This document shows, one piece after another, positions 57,344 through 64,000 of a stretch of 64,000 nt of DNA; within the stretch, counting starts at the first letter, position 1; each line of letters begins with the position of its first letter. Made by a program: the position numbers and the translations under genes. The notes below the pieces were generated by a model. That model was not told where the DNA came from. It did not search any database and saw only the letters and a list, made by a program, of their open reading frames with translations. The stretch covers positions 124,001-188,000 of the forward strand of contig NZ_JAQQKV010000004.1 in NCBI RefSeq assembly GCF_028550435.1, in the 5' to 3' direction. This stretch comes from Asticcacaulis machinosus (GTDB lineage Bacteria > Pseudomonadota > Alphaproteobacteria > Caulobacterales > Caulobacteraceae).

Positions 57344-57428
57344 TGGTGCCCCCGGTCGGACTCGAACCGACACACCTCTCGGTACCGGATTTTGAATCCG
57401 GCGCGTCTACCAATTCCACCACAGGGGC
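57344..57428 (-). tRNA. tRNA-Leu (anticodon CAA)
   Basis: An 85-base tRNA on the minus strand. The acceptor stem pairs GCCCCTG with CGGGGGC, followed by A and an encoded CCA. The D arm has TGGTGGAATTGGTAGACGC, the anticodon arm CCGGA-TTCAAAA-TCCGG gives anticodon CAA, the long variable arm typical of leucine tRNAs follows, and the T arm is GTCGGTTCGAGTCCGAC. It reads UUG codons. Confidence 0.96.
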
Positions 57429-57544
57429 CCGTGTGCACGGAGATATAGTGCGGTAAGGACGGCGGTGATAAAGGCTTTTTTAGCCCCACGCAAGCCTAAA
57501 TCCGTTGCCATTCACAGCCTTAAGCCAGAGCTCTAAATCAGAGC

Positions 57545-58450
57545 CTACGCGAGTCCGGGTCGGCGGCGCTTCTTGGGTGGGGGCGGTGTCGGATCCGGCT
57601 CAGGTGCGGCCCGTCGGGCCGCTTCGGCGGCGGGCGGCGGGGCTACGGCATAGGTGGGGGCGGGGTGATGCCCCCCTGAATGCGAACCTGAATGCGGCCC
57701 GTCACCTTCCGGCGAGTTCTTGAACGGATTGCGGCGACGTCGCGGGCGCGCTGAACCATCAAGCGACACACCGAACAAGTCGATTTCCGGTTTCAGGTCT
57801 TCGGAATAGAGCAGTTCTTCTTGCGCTTCGGTGATCATCTTGATCACGCCCGGCTTGTTGCGCCAGAAGCCTTCTAACTGATCAACCGACACACGGATCG
57901 CGGCCCAATGTTCGGTGTAATGCAGATGTCCGCTCTCTTTGCCGGTATAGACCTGCGCGGGAGAGACAATGCCTACCGGCGGTGTGCCGGGCGTTGTACC
58001 GCCGAAATTGAGATTGACCGGAACCAGGATCGTTCCGGCTTCGCCATCCTTGCCTTTTTTGACTTCGGTTTTACCTTCGACGGCCTTTTTGATGGGCTCA
58101 ATTTGCTTTTTGAGTTCCCCGCAAACACTAAGGGTTTTACCAAGGCGTTCATCAATGACTGACAGCAGATACTTGGCCGCGTCATAGGTTTCACCGGACG
58201 TCGAGACCACGACCTTATCTATGGCGCGTTTGATAGCTTCGTAGATATTGTTGGCCGACCTCAGACGCTGATGGCGCAAGGCTTTACGGGTATCTGATTT
58301 GCCTTTGGCGTAGGCCGCCCACAACAGAAACGCCAAAATAAGCGCAATGACGATGGCAAGGAACAGCAGGCTGAGATCATAGGATACGGTCTCATACGCG
58401 AAGTCGTTAGGATCTTCCGCCGGAGTAAATGAGTCGTACCTCATAGCCAT
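57545..58450 (-). CDS. Hypothetical membrane protein with proline-rich basic tail
   Basis: A 301 aa protein of no recognised family. It has one membrane helix (about 25-47, DLSLLFLAIVIALILAFLLWAAYAKG), a helical cytoplasmic segment with one cysteine (LSVCGELKKQIEP), a central part with HYTEHWAAIRVSVDQLEGFWRNKPGVIKMI, then a low-complexity tail rich in Arg, Pro, His, Ala and Lys (RPRRRRNPF, HSGSHSGGHHPAP, PPPPKKRRRP). The basic tail could bind DNA, RNA or membrane surface. It lies after the MarR gene on the same strand. Confidence 0.65.
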   Translation of the reverse strand: MAMRYDSFTPAEDPNDFAYETVSYDLSLLFLAIVIALILAFLLWAAYAKGKSDTRKALRHQRLRSANNIYEAIKRAIDKVVVSTSGETYDAAKYLLSVIDERLGKTLSVCGELKKQIEPIKKAVEGKTEVKKGKDGEAGTILVPVNLNFGGTTPGTPPVGIVSPAQVYTGKESGHLHYTEHWAAIRVSVDQLEGFWRNKPGVIKMITEAQEELLYSEDLKPEIDLFGVSLDGSARPRRRRNPFKNSPEGDGPHSGSHSGGHHPAPTYAVAPPPAAEAARRAAPEPDPTPPPPKKRRRPGLA

Positions 58451-58568
58451 GTTCAGAACTTTCCCCCGCCTGCGTCGCCATAACCGTTAACACAGCGATA
58501 AGGTTAACACAAACGCTCACGCTCTGACGAGTCCTAGCTGCCTGAATGGCGAAAGTTATGGCGCCAAA

Positions 58569-59030
58569 TCACTTGGACTTGTCGTTTTGCACCGCCATTG
58601 CGGCGTCTTCGACACGGCGCAGGAGATCCTTCAACACTGAAACTTCTTCCGGGCTCAGGTTGGACAGGACGACCTTTTCAAACTCAACCGCCGAAGGGGC
58701 GACATCGGCAAACAGCCGCTCGCCCTCAGAGCTCAGGATCAGATGGTGTGAACGTCCGTCATATTCATGGGGCGCGCGGGTGATCAGGCGGCGTTTAGCC
58801 AGAGCCTGTGCGGCGCGGGAGATCGTGACCTTATCCATGCCGGTGCGCTTGACCAGCGCCTGTTGGGTTGAAGGGCCGTCTTCGTTCAGTACCCAGATCA
58901 GCCGCCATTCCGGAATTTTCAGCCCGTGGATGCTGTCGTAGGCGGTTGAAATAAGCGTGCTGACGGCGTTCGACGCTACCGATAAGCGGTAGGGCAGGTA
59001 ATCATCAAGCGCAAGCTTACTCACCGACAT
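58569..59030 (-). CDS. MarR family transcriptional regulator
   Basis: A 153 aa winged helix-turn-helix dimer. The DNA-binding part reads STQQALVKRTGMDKVTISRAAQALAKRRLITRAPHEYDGRSHHLILSSEGERLF, the classic MarR pattern with the DGR wing. ATG at 59030 has AGGAGG nine bases upstream; the open frame continues further but without reason. A perfect palindrome 38-53 bases upstream is a candidate operator, and the divergent yqaA-type gene a possible target. The ligand is not known. Confidence 0.92.
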   Translation of the reverse strand: MSVSKLALDDYLPYRLSVASNAVSTLISTAYDSIHGLKIPEWRLIWVLNEDGPSTQQALVKRTGMDKVTISRAAQALAKRRLITRAPHEYDGRSHHLILSSEGERLFADVAPSAVEFEKVVLSNLSPEEVSVLKDLLRRVEDAAMAVQNDKSK

Positions 59031-59067
59031 ATCAAACAACCTCCTGAAGGGTATGGAAAATCGTGCG

Positions 59068-59083
59068 CAGATACATATCTGCA
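59068..59083. promoter_or_regulatory. Candidate MarR operator palindrome
   Basis: GCAGATACATATCTGC is an inverted repeat of two perfect 7-base arms around CA. It lies 38 bases before the MarR start in the divergent promoter region, the usual place and size for an autoregulatory MarR site. Confidence 0.55.
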
Positions 59084-59157
59084 CATTATGGTTTTATAAT
59101 TGTCATCTTTATGCCTTGCCGCAACCCTTAACACAAATGAGTTTTAGTTAATTCGCC

Positions 59158-59191
59158 AGAGAACTCCGCTAAACAGAGAACTCCGCTAAAC
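59158..59191. repeat. 17-bp perfect tandem duplication
   Basis: AGAGAACTCCGCTAAAC occurs twice in direct succession (59158-59174 and 59175-59191), in the MarR/YqaA divergent region. Confidence 0.95.
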
Positions 59192-59296
59192 CGCCACAGT
59201 CTGAAATAAACTTCGCCCATAGCGACAAAGCCGTTTGCTTGGGGATGGCAACATGCCATAGGAACCTGTCCTTTATTTCAAGCCAAAGATTTTAAC

Positions 59297-59878
59297 GTGC
59301 TGCGCCCCATTTATAACTGGATGATCAACCTGGCGGGCAGCCGCCATGCCGAAAAGGCGCTGGCCGTTGTGTCGTTTGCGGAAAGCTCATTCTTTCCCAT
59401 TCCGCCCGATGTCATGCTGGCGCCGATGGCGCTGGCGCGGCCGGACAAGGCCTATCGCTATGCGATTGTCTGCACCATTGCCTCGGTTCTGGGGGCGTTA
59501 CTGGGCTATGCCATCGGTTATTACCTTGAGCCGGTCGGTATCTGGCTGCTGAAACTGTTTGGTTACAGCGATGACCTGTCGAAATTCCATGATTTCATGG
59601 CGCAGTGGGGCCCGTGGGTTATCATCGCCAAGGGGCTGACCCCCATTCCGTTCAAGCTGGTGACCATTGCGGCGGGGCTTGGGCACATGAATCTGGGCAT
59701 CTTTATCGCCAGTTGCATTATCACCCGTACGCCGCGGTTTTTGCTGGTGGCGTATCTGCTGAAAAAGTTCGGCCCGGAAATCACCCATCACATCGAAAAG
59801 CGCATCTATACGGTGTCGGCCATCGCGCTGGCGGTGCTGGTTCTGCTGATTGTCGCCATCAAGATGATCCCGCACTAG
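59297..59878 (+). CDS. YqaA family (VTT domain) membrane protein
   Basis: A 193 aa inner-membrane protein related to DedA. Signature: FAESSFFPIPPDVMLAPMAL near residue 29, FMAQWGPWVIIAKGLTPIPFKLVTIAAGLGHM in the middle, and a C-terminal membrane helix. GTG start at 59297. Divergent from the MarR gene and possibly regulated by it. Together with the TVP38 protein at 32377 it makes two VTT-domain proteins in the window. Confidence 0.9.
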   Translation: MLRPIYNWMINLAGSRHAEKALAVVSFAESSFFPIPPDVMLAPMALARPDKAYRYAIVCTIASVLGALLGYAIGYYLEPVGIWLLKLFGYSDDLSKFHDFMAQWGPWVIIAKGLTPIPFKLVTIAAGLGHMNLGIFIASCIITRTPRFLLVAYLLKKFGPEITHHIEKRIYTVSAIALAVLVLLIVAIKMIPH

Positions 59879-59908
59879 GTTGTGGTGACAAATTAACTTT
59901 CAGGATGT

Positions 59909-60029
59909 TTCTCCTCCCCACTCGTGGGGAGGTGCCGAGTTTACGAGGCGGAGGGGTATTTCTTACGGTCAGATATACCCCTCCGTCAGGCCTCCGGCCT
60001 GACACCTCCCCATGAAATGGAGAGGAGAA
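59909..60029. repeat. GC-rich palindromic intergenic repeat, copy K
   Basis: TTTCTCCTCCCCACTCGTGGGGAGG and GGCGGAGGGGTAT, mirrored by ATACCCCTCCGTC and CACCTCCCCATGAAATGGAGAGGAGAAA. It lies between the convergent YqaA and hybrid kinase genes. Same subtype as copies A, I and L. Confidence 0.9.
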
Positions 60030-60068
60030 AAGGCAATAAGTTTTGAAATCTTAAATTGTCACTACGCA

Positions 60069-61691
60069 CTAGATTGGGCCATCCGCAGCCGTCTGCGCGC
60101 CCTGAATATCGCCCAGCAACTGCGTAAAGCGGTCTAGGCTTACCGGTTTGGTGACATGGTGATCAAAGCCGGCCTCAAACGCGGATTGGCGGTCGCGTTC
60201 CTGGCCCCAGCCGGTCTGGGCGATGATGACAGTGTCCTTAAGCGCTTTGTGCTTACGCAACTCACGGCAGACCTCATAGCCGTTCATGCCGGGCATACCG
60301 ATATCGAGCAGGATGACATCTGGCGGGGTGGCTTTGGCGGCGGCAATGGCGTCCATGCCGTCATGAACCATGCGCGCCTGATGGCCGATCAGTTCCAGCA
60401 TCCAGCTTGTCGTCTGGGCCGATTCGCGGTTGTCATCGACGACCAGCACATCGAGCGGCGCACCGGCCTTGGCGGCAGGCTCAACGCCTTCGGGCGCTAC
60501 GCCTTCCAGATCCGTGACGGGCAGACGAACGGTGAAGGTTGAGCCAAGACCCGCGCCCTCACTGTCGGCTGTGATGGAGCCTGCGTGCATCTGCACCAGC
60601 CGGTGCGCCAGCGCAAGGCCGATACCTAACCCGCCCTGCGACAGGTTAAGGTTGCGCTCGACCTGGGTGAACAGCTCAAACACTCTGGGCAGCATATCTT
60701 TTTCGATGCCCAGACCGGTATCGGTCACAATAATGCGGGCTTCATGACCGTCACGCGTCAGGGTCAGGCGGATATGGCCGCCGTCAGGGGTATATTTGGC
60801 GGCATTGTTCAACAGGTTTGAGACCACCTGCGCCAGCCGCGTCAAATCCCCGTTTACGGGTATAGGCTCGTCCGGCAGATCCAGCGTAAAGCTGTGGCCG
60901 CCGGCATCGATCGCGGGACGGCTGGTTTCCAGCGCGGCATTAATCACGTCTTGCAGGGCAATCCGTTCACGGCGCAGATCAATCTTGCCCTGACTGACCC
61001 TTGAGACATCCAGAAGGTCATCGATCAGGCGCACCAGATGGGTCATCTGGCGGTCCATCATATCGCGCACTTCATCGGCAATCTTAGGGTTGGGCGACAT
61101 TTTGAGGATATGCAGGCCGTTGCGGATAGGCGCCAGCGGGTTTCTCAGTTCGTGAGCGAGGGTGGCCAGAAACTCATCCTTGCGCCGGTCGGCGTCCTTA
61201 AGGGCTTCGGCGTATTTGCGGCTCTCATTGAGCAGGCGGACGTTTTCCTCAAAGGCCGATTGAAGGGCGTCGCGCTGGGCGGCGATGTGCTGTTTCTGGC
61301 GGTAAAGCTCAAAAAATACCTCGACCTTGGACTTGAGGATATCCGGCTCCAGAGGTTTTTGCAGGAAATCGACGGCGCCGGCCTCATAGCCACGGAACCG
61401 GCGGCTGTGGTCGGTCGTGCCCGCGGTCAGGAAAATGATCGGCACGCGCTTGGTGCGCTCAGACCCGCGCATCATTTCCGCCAGTTCAAACCCGTCCATC
61501 TCCGGCATCTGCACATCCAGCAGGGCGAGGGCGACCTCCTGCTTAAGCAGAATTTCCAATGCTTCGGGCCCGGAGCGCGCTTTCAGCAGCACCAGCCCTT
61601 CACGCCGCAACAGGGCTTCGAGAGAGAGCAGGTTCTCAGGAAGGTCATCCACCAGCAGAATATGAACAGGGTTTTTCAGTCTATCGGGCAT
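60069..61691 (-). CDS. Hybrid sensor histidine kinase (REC-HisKA-HATPase-REC)
   Basis: A 540 aa soluble phosphorelay protein. Domain order: receiver 1 (8-125) with phosphoacceptor Asp59 in LLDVQMPEMDG; coiled linker; HisKA with His180 in LATLAHELRNPLAP; HATPase with N-box NLLNNAAKYTPDGG, DTGLGIE and GGLGIGLALA; receiver 2 (414-530) with Asp463 in ILLDIGMPGMNG. No membrane segment, so input probably comes through receiver 1. It is downstream of cheB, cheR and another receiver protein in the same direction. A palindromic repeat separates it from cheB. Confidence 0.93.
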   Translation of the reverse strand: MPDRLKNPVHILLVDDLPENLLSLEALLRREGLVLLKARSGPEALEILLKQEVALALLDVQMPEMDGFELAEMMRGSERTKRVPIIFLTAGTTDHSRRFRGYEAGAVDFLQKPLEPDILKSKVEVFFELYRQKQHIAAQRDALQSAFEENVRLLNESRKYAEALKDADRRKDEFLATLAHELRNPLAPIRNGLHILKMSPNPKIADEVRDMMDRQMTHLVRLIDDLLDVSRVSQGKIDLRRERIALQDVINAALETSRPAIDAGGHSFTLDLPDEPIPVNGDLTRLAQVVSNLLNNAAKYTPDGGHIRLTLTRDGHEARIIVTDTGLGIEKDMLPRVFELFTQVERNLNLSQGGLGIGLALAHRLVQMHAGSITADSEGAGLGSTFTVRLPVTDLEGVAPEGVEPAAKAGAPLDVLVVDDNRESAQTTSWMLELIGHQARMVHDGMDAIAAAKATPPDVILLDIGMPGMNGYEVCRELRKHKALKDTVIIAQTGWGQERDRQSAFEAGFDHHVTKPVSLDRFTQLLGDIQGAQTAADGPI

Positions 61692-61719
61692 TTTACCATT
61701 CGGTCATTAGGTCATAATT

Positions 61720-61842
61720 CTCCTCCCCATTTTATGGGGAGGTGTCGAGTTTACGAGACGGAGGGGTATCTTTACGAGCGGTATCCCCCTGCGTCTGTTC
61801 GCTGTGCTCACAGCCACCTCCCCACGCTAGCGTAGGGAGGAG
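61720..61842. repeat. GC-rich palindromic intergenic repeat, copy L
   Basis: CTCCTCCCCATTTTATGGGGAGGTGTCGAG and GACGGAGGGGTAT, with GTATCCCCCTGCGTC and CCACCTCCCCACGC...GGGAGGAG on the right. It lies within the signalling cluster, between the cheB stop and the hybrid kinase start. Same subtype as A, I and K. Confidence 0.88.
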
Positions 61843-61846
61843 ATTT

Positions 61847-62425
61847 TTAAGCGGCCTTTTTCAATTCTAATAGAATGTCGTCTAAATCTAAAATCAATGC
61901 GGAGGGGCAGGCTTCGATCGCCGCTTCGGGCATGGCGCGGGCAAAGGCGGACTGGGGTGTCTGGATAAATCCGGCGCCTCCCGCGGCCATGACCGCTTTC
62001 AGGCCCGCCGCACCGTCATTATTGGCGCCGGTCAGGATGACGCCTATCAGGCCGTCACCATAGGCATCTGCCGCTGTTTCAAACAGAACGTCAATGGACG
62101 GGCGTGAAAACAGCACGGGTTCTTCGGAAGATAGCGACAATTCATAATTGCCTTCGACCAGCAGGTGATAGTCCGGCGGGGCAAAATAGACGCAAGCTCC
62201 CTCAATCGGCGTTTTATCTTCGGCCTCGATCACCCTGATTTGCGATTTTTCCTCAAACAAAGGCGCGATCAGGCTCTGGCGATGGGGCGGGACGTGAATA
62301 ACGACCATGATCGGCAGCGGATAATCGGCGGGGAGGTGGGGCAATATGGCCGACAAAGCTTTTAAGCCTCCGGCCGAGGTGCCGATCACGACCGCCTGAT
62401 AGGGTTTACGCGCCGGGGCGGGCAT
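61847..62425 (-). CDS. cheB: CheB-type methylesterase domain protein (no receiver)
   Basis: A 192 aa stand-alone CheB catalytic domain. The triad is Ser17 in VIGTSAGGLKAL, His44 in VVIHVPPHRQ, and Asp137 in LTGANNDGAAGL. It would remove methyl esters from glutamates of a receptor-like protein. The usual N-terminal receiver domain is missing, so regulation must come from another protein, perhaps the neighbouring hybrid kinase. Its ATG overlaps the cheR stop by one base. Confidence 0.92.
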   Translation of the reverse strand: MPAPARKPYQAVVIGTSAGGLKALSAILPHLPADYPLPIMVVIHVPPHRQSLIAPLFEEKSQIRVIEAEDKTPIEGACVYFAPPDYHLLVEGNYELSLSSEEPVLFSRPSIDVLFETAADAYGDGLIGVILTGANNDGAAGLKAVMAAGGAGFIQTPQSAFARAMPEAAIEACPSALILDLDDILLELKKAA

Positions 62426-63261
62426 CAGTGTGCCCCCCGCTTCTGGTACAGGCGTTCATCGCGGGAGAAGTCGCTGAAATCATCGGCATGGGGGGAAAAG
62501 CGCAGGGTTTCTTTCGAGCCGAGCCCCAGAAACCCGCCGCGTGTGAGAGAATCGCGAAACAGCCCAATCGCCCGCCCTTGCAGGTCTTTGTTGAAATAGA
62601 TCAGCACATTACGGCACGACACCATCTGGGTTTCGGCAAACACCGCATCCGTGACCAGCGAGTGGTCGGAAAACACCGTGCGTTTTCGCAAACTCTTGTC
62701 AAACGTCGCCGCCCCGTAACCTGCGGAATAATAGTCTGACAGGGACGATTTGCCGCCCGACAAGCGGTGGTTTTCGGTAAACAGCCGCATCCGCTCCAGA
62801 TCATAGACACCCGCTTCGGCCTTACGCAGGGCCTCAGGGTTGATATCGGTTGCATAGAACATGGTGCGCTCTTCAAGGCCCTCTTCGCGGAACAGGATGG
62901 CAAACGAATAAAGCTCCTCACCGGTTGAGCAGCCTGCGATCCACACCTTGATCGACGGATAGGTCTTAAGATGCGGCACGACCTTTTCGCGGATGGCCCT
63001 GAAATAGGCCGGGTCGCGGAACAATTCGGACACCTGCACCGTCAGATAGGTCAGCAATTCGTCCATCATGCCGGGTTCATTCAGCACCTTGTCCTGAAGC
63101 TGGGAGAACGAGCGGCAGTCAAACCGCTCGCGGGCCTGATTCAGCCGGCGCTTGACCGATGCCATCGCATAGCCCCTGAAATCATAGTGATATTTCAGGT
63201 AGATCGCCTCCAGCAGCAGGCGTAACTCTATGTCTTCGGTGCGGGCGATGGGGTTAGGCAT
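62425..63261 (-). CDS. cheR: CheR-type protein-glutamate methyltransferase
   Basis: A 278 aa SAM-dependent methyltransferase that methylates glutamate side chains. Landmarks: LNEPGMMDELLTYLTVQVSELFRDPAYFRAIREKVVPHLKTYPSIKVWIAGCSTGEELYSFAI, TMFYATDINPEAL, and CRNVLIYFNKDLQ. It follows the multi-receiver gene by eight bases and overlaps cheB. No chemoreceptor or CheA/CheW is encoded nearby, so it may serve a non-motility sensory pathway. Confidence 0.93.
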   Translation of the reverse strand: MPNPIARTEDIELRLLLEAIYLKYHYDFRGYAMASVKRRLNQARERFDCRSFSQLQDKVLNEPGMMDELLTYLTVQVSELFRDPAYFRAIREKVVPHLKTYPSIKVWIAGCSTGEELYSFAILFREEGLEERTMFYATDINPEALRKAEAGVYDLERMRLFTENHRLSGGKSSLSDYYSAGYGAATFDKSLRKRTVFSDHSLVTDAVFAETQMVSCRNVLIYFNKDLQGRAIGLFRDSLTRGGFLGLGSKETLRFSPHADDFSDFSRDERLYQKRGAH

Positions 63262-63269
63262 GGCTTATC

Positions 63270-64000
63270 CTATCTGGGCATCCACACCCGTACCAGCGAC
63301 ACCAGCTTTTCGACATCCAGCGGTTTGGCCATATAGTCGTTGGCACCGGCGCTGATGCAGCGTTCCTGATCATCCTTCATAGCCTTGGCGGTCAGCATGA
63401 TCACCGGCAGTCTGGCCCAGTCCGGATTTTTTCGGATTTCACGCGTGGCGGTCAGGCCGTCCATTTCCGGCATCATGACATCCATCAGCACCAGATCGAC
63501 GGAGGTTTTGGCCGACGCTTGAGACGTGTTCAGCGACTCCAGCGCCTCACGGCCATTGCGGGCAATCTGGACGATGGCCCCCAGCGGTTCAAAGATGTTG
63601 GTGACAGCATAGACATTGCGCACGTCATCTTCGACCACCAGAATCCGGCGCCCTTCCAGCATGGCGTCGCGGTTCTTGGCCTTTTTGATCATCTTTTGCT
63701 GTTCGGGCGACAGCTCGGAGACAACCTTATGCAGGAACAGGGTGACCTCATCCAAAAGCCGTTCCGGTGACTTGGCGCCCTTGATGATGATCGATTTGGA
63801 ATAGCGGCGTAAGCGCTGCTCATCCTCGGAATTGAGGTCGCGCCCGGTATAGACAATCACCGGCGGGAAGGAATAGGCGTCTTCCTGACTTAGGGTCTCA
63901 AGCAGCGAATAGCCGGACTGATCGGGCAGGGACAGATCCAGTACCATGCAGTCAAAGGTCTCTTCTTTCAGTTTTTCAAGGCACTCGGCAGCGGTTCCGA
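63270..64000 (-). CDS. Multi-receiver signalling protein, probably a hybrid histidine kinase (partial)
   Basis: The 3' part of a gene cut by the window edge; the frame remains open to base 64000. The visible 243 residues hold a first receiver (phosphoacceptor Asp in DCMVLDLSLPDQSG), a short linker (ELSPEQQKMIKKAKNRDAMLEGR), and a complete second receiver (ILVVEDDVRNVYAV, LVLMDVMMPEMDG, LTAKAM, AKPLD). Such tandem C-terminal receivers are typical of large hybrid sensor kinases. First gene of the operon with cheR and cheB (8-base gap). Confidence 0.85.
   Translation of the reverse strand, partial: GTAAECLEKLKEETFDCMVLDLSLPDQSGYSLLETLSQEDAYSFPPVIVYTGRDLNSEDEQRLRRYSKSIIIKGAKSPERLLDEVTLFLHKVVSELSPEQQKMIKKAKNRDAMLEGRRILVVEDDVRNVYAVTNIFEPLGAIVQIARNGREALESLNTSQASAKTSVDLVLMDVMMPEMDGLTATREIRKNPDWARLPVIMLTAKAMKDDQERCISAGANDYMAKPLDVEKLVSLVRVWMPR

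Noticed and set aside
57015-57422. 135-codon minus-strand frame starting MVELVDAPDSKSG
   Set aside because: It is the familiar artefact of reading through tRNA-Leu and its tail; the first third is the tRNA itself.
58485-58512. Repeated GTTAACAC as a CtrA site
   Set aside because: The spacing between TTAA boxes is not seven bases and the site is at a gene end, not a clear promoter.

Overview
The window looks like a chromosomal segment of an alphaproteobacterium of the Caulobacterales, probably close to Asticcacaulis or Caulobacter. This is inferred from the content: an RpoE/ChrR-type sigma factor pair, a Caulobacter-type xylonate dehydratase, a mreBCD-PBP2-rodA cluster, a TipN-like coiled-coil membrane protein, GC-rich codon use and frequent GTG/TTG starts. 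I saw no phage, transposase, CRISPR array or plasmid functions, so this is core genome with a few accessory islets.

Layout. 1-3.1 kb: ECF sigma factor, ChrR anti-sigma factor, DUF2177 membrane protein and cyclopropane-fatty-acid synthase, a singlet-oxygen/lipid stress operon whose likely autoregulated promoter lies at 16-45. 3.2-9.4 kb: phosphohistidine phosphatase-like protein, xseB-ispA-dxs (isoprenoid precursors), an RcnB-like periplasmic protein and an AbgT transporter. 9.5-12.8 kb: O-antigen ligase-like protein and two paralogous HAMP proteins without output domains. 13-18.1 kb: a sugar-acid catabolic locus (xylonate dehydratase family, secreted aldose 1-epimerase, FadR-type regulator, FAH/AraD1-family enzyme) with two near-identical candidate operators. 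18.2-30.7 kb: housekeeping genes (S9 peptidase, miaA, Mrp ATPase, old yellow enzyme, folA, thyA, a divergent ketol-acid reductoisomerase, tRNA methyltransferase, long-chain prenyl diphosphate synthase, acyltransferase, WecA/MraY-type transferase). 30.8-39.5 kb: aspartate aminotransferase, a TVP38 protein and the elongasome operon. 39.7-50.3 kb: peptidase, MFS transporter, dipeptide epimerase, TipN-like protein, gloB, methyltransferase, sixA and pyrD. 50.4-59.9 kb: hydrolase, cold-shock gene, gluQ, an exostosin-like islet, HNH protein, coq7, dsbB, tRNA-Leu(CAA), a MarR regulator and a YqaA protein. 60-64 kb: a minus-strand signalling operon with a multi-REC protein (cut by the window edge), CheR, CheB and a REC-kinase-REC hybrid.

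A family of GC-rich palindromic intergenic repeats (about 50-140 bp, core CCTCCCC...GGGGAGG) recurs at least twelve times, nearly always just after a gene and often between convergent genes. The most notable points for a second look are these repeats, the divergent KARI whose C-terminus appears to be read from such a repeat, the paired HAMP-only sensors, the predicted FadR and MarR operators, and the hairpin-rich tail after tRNA-Leu. No clearly new defence or biosynthetic system was found.
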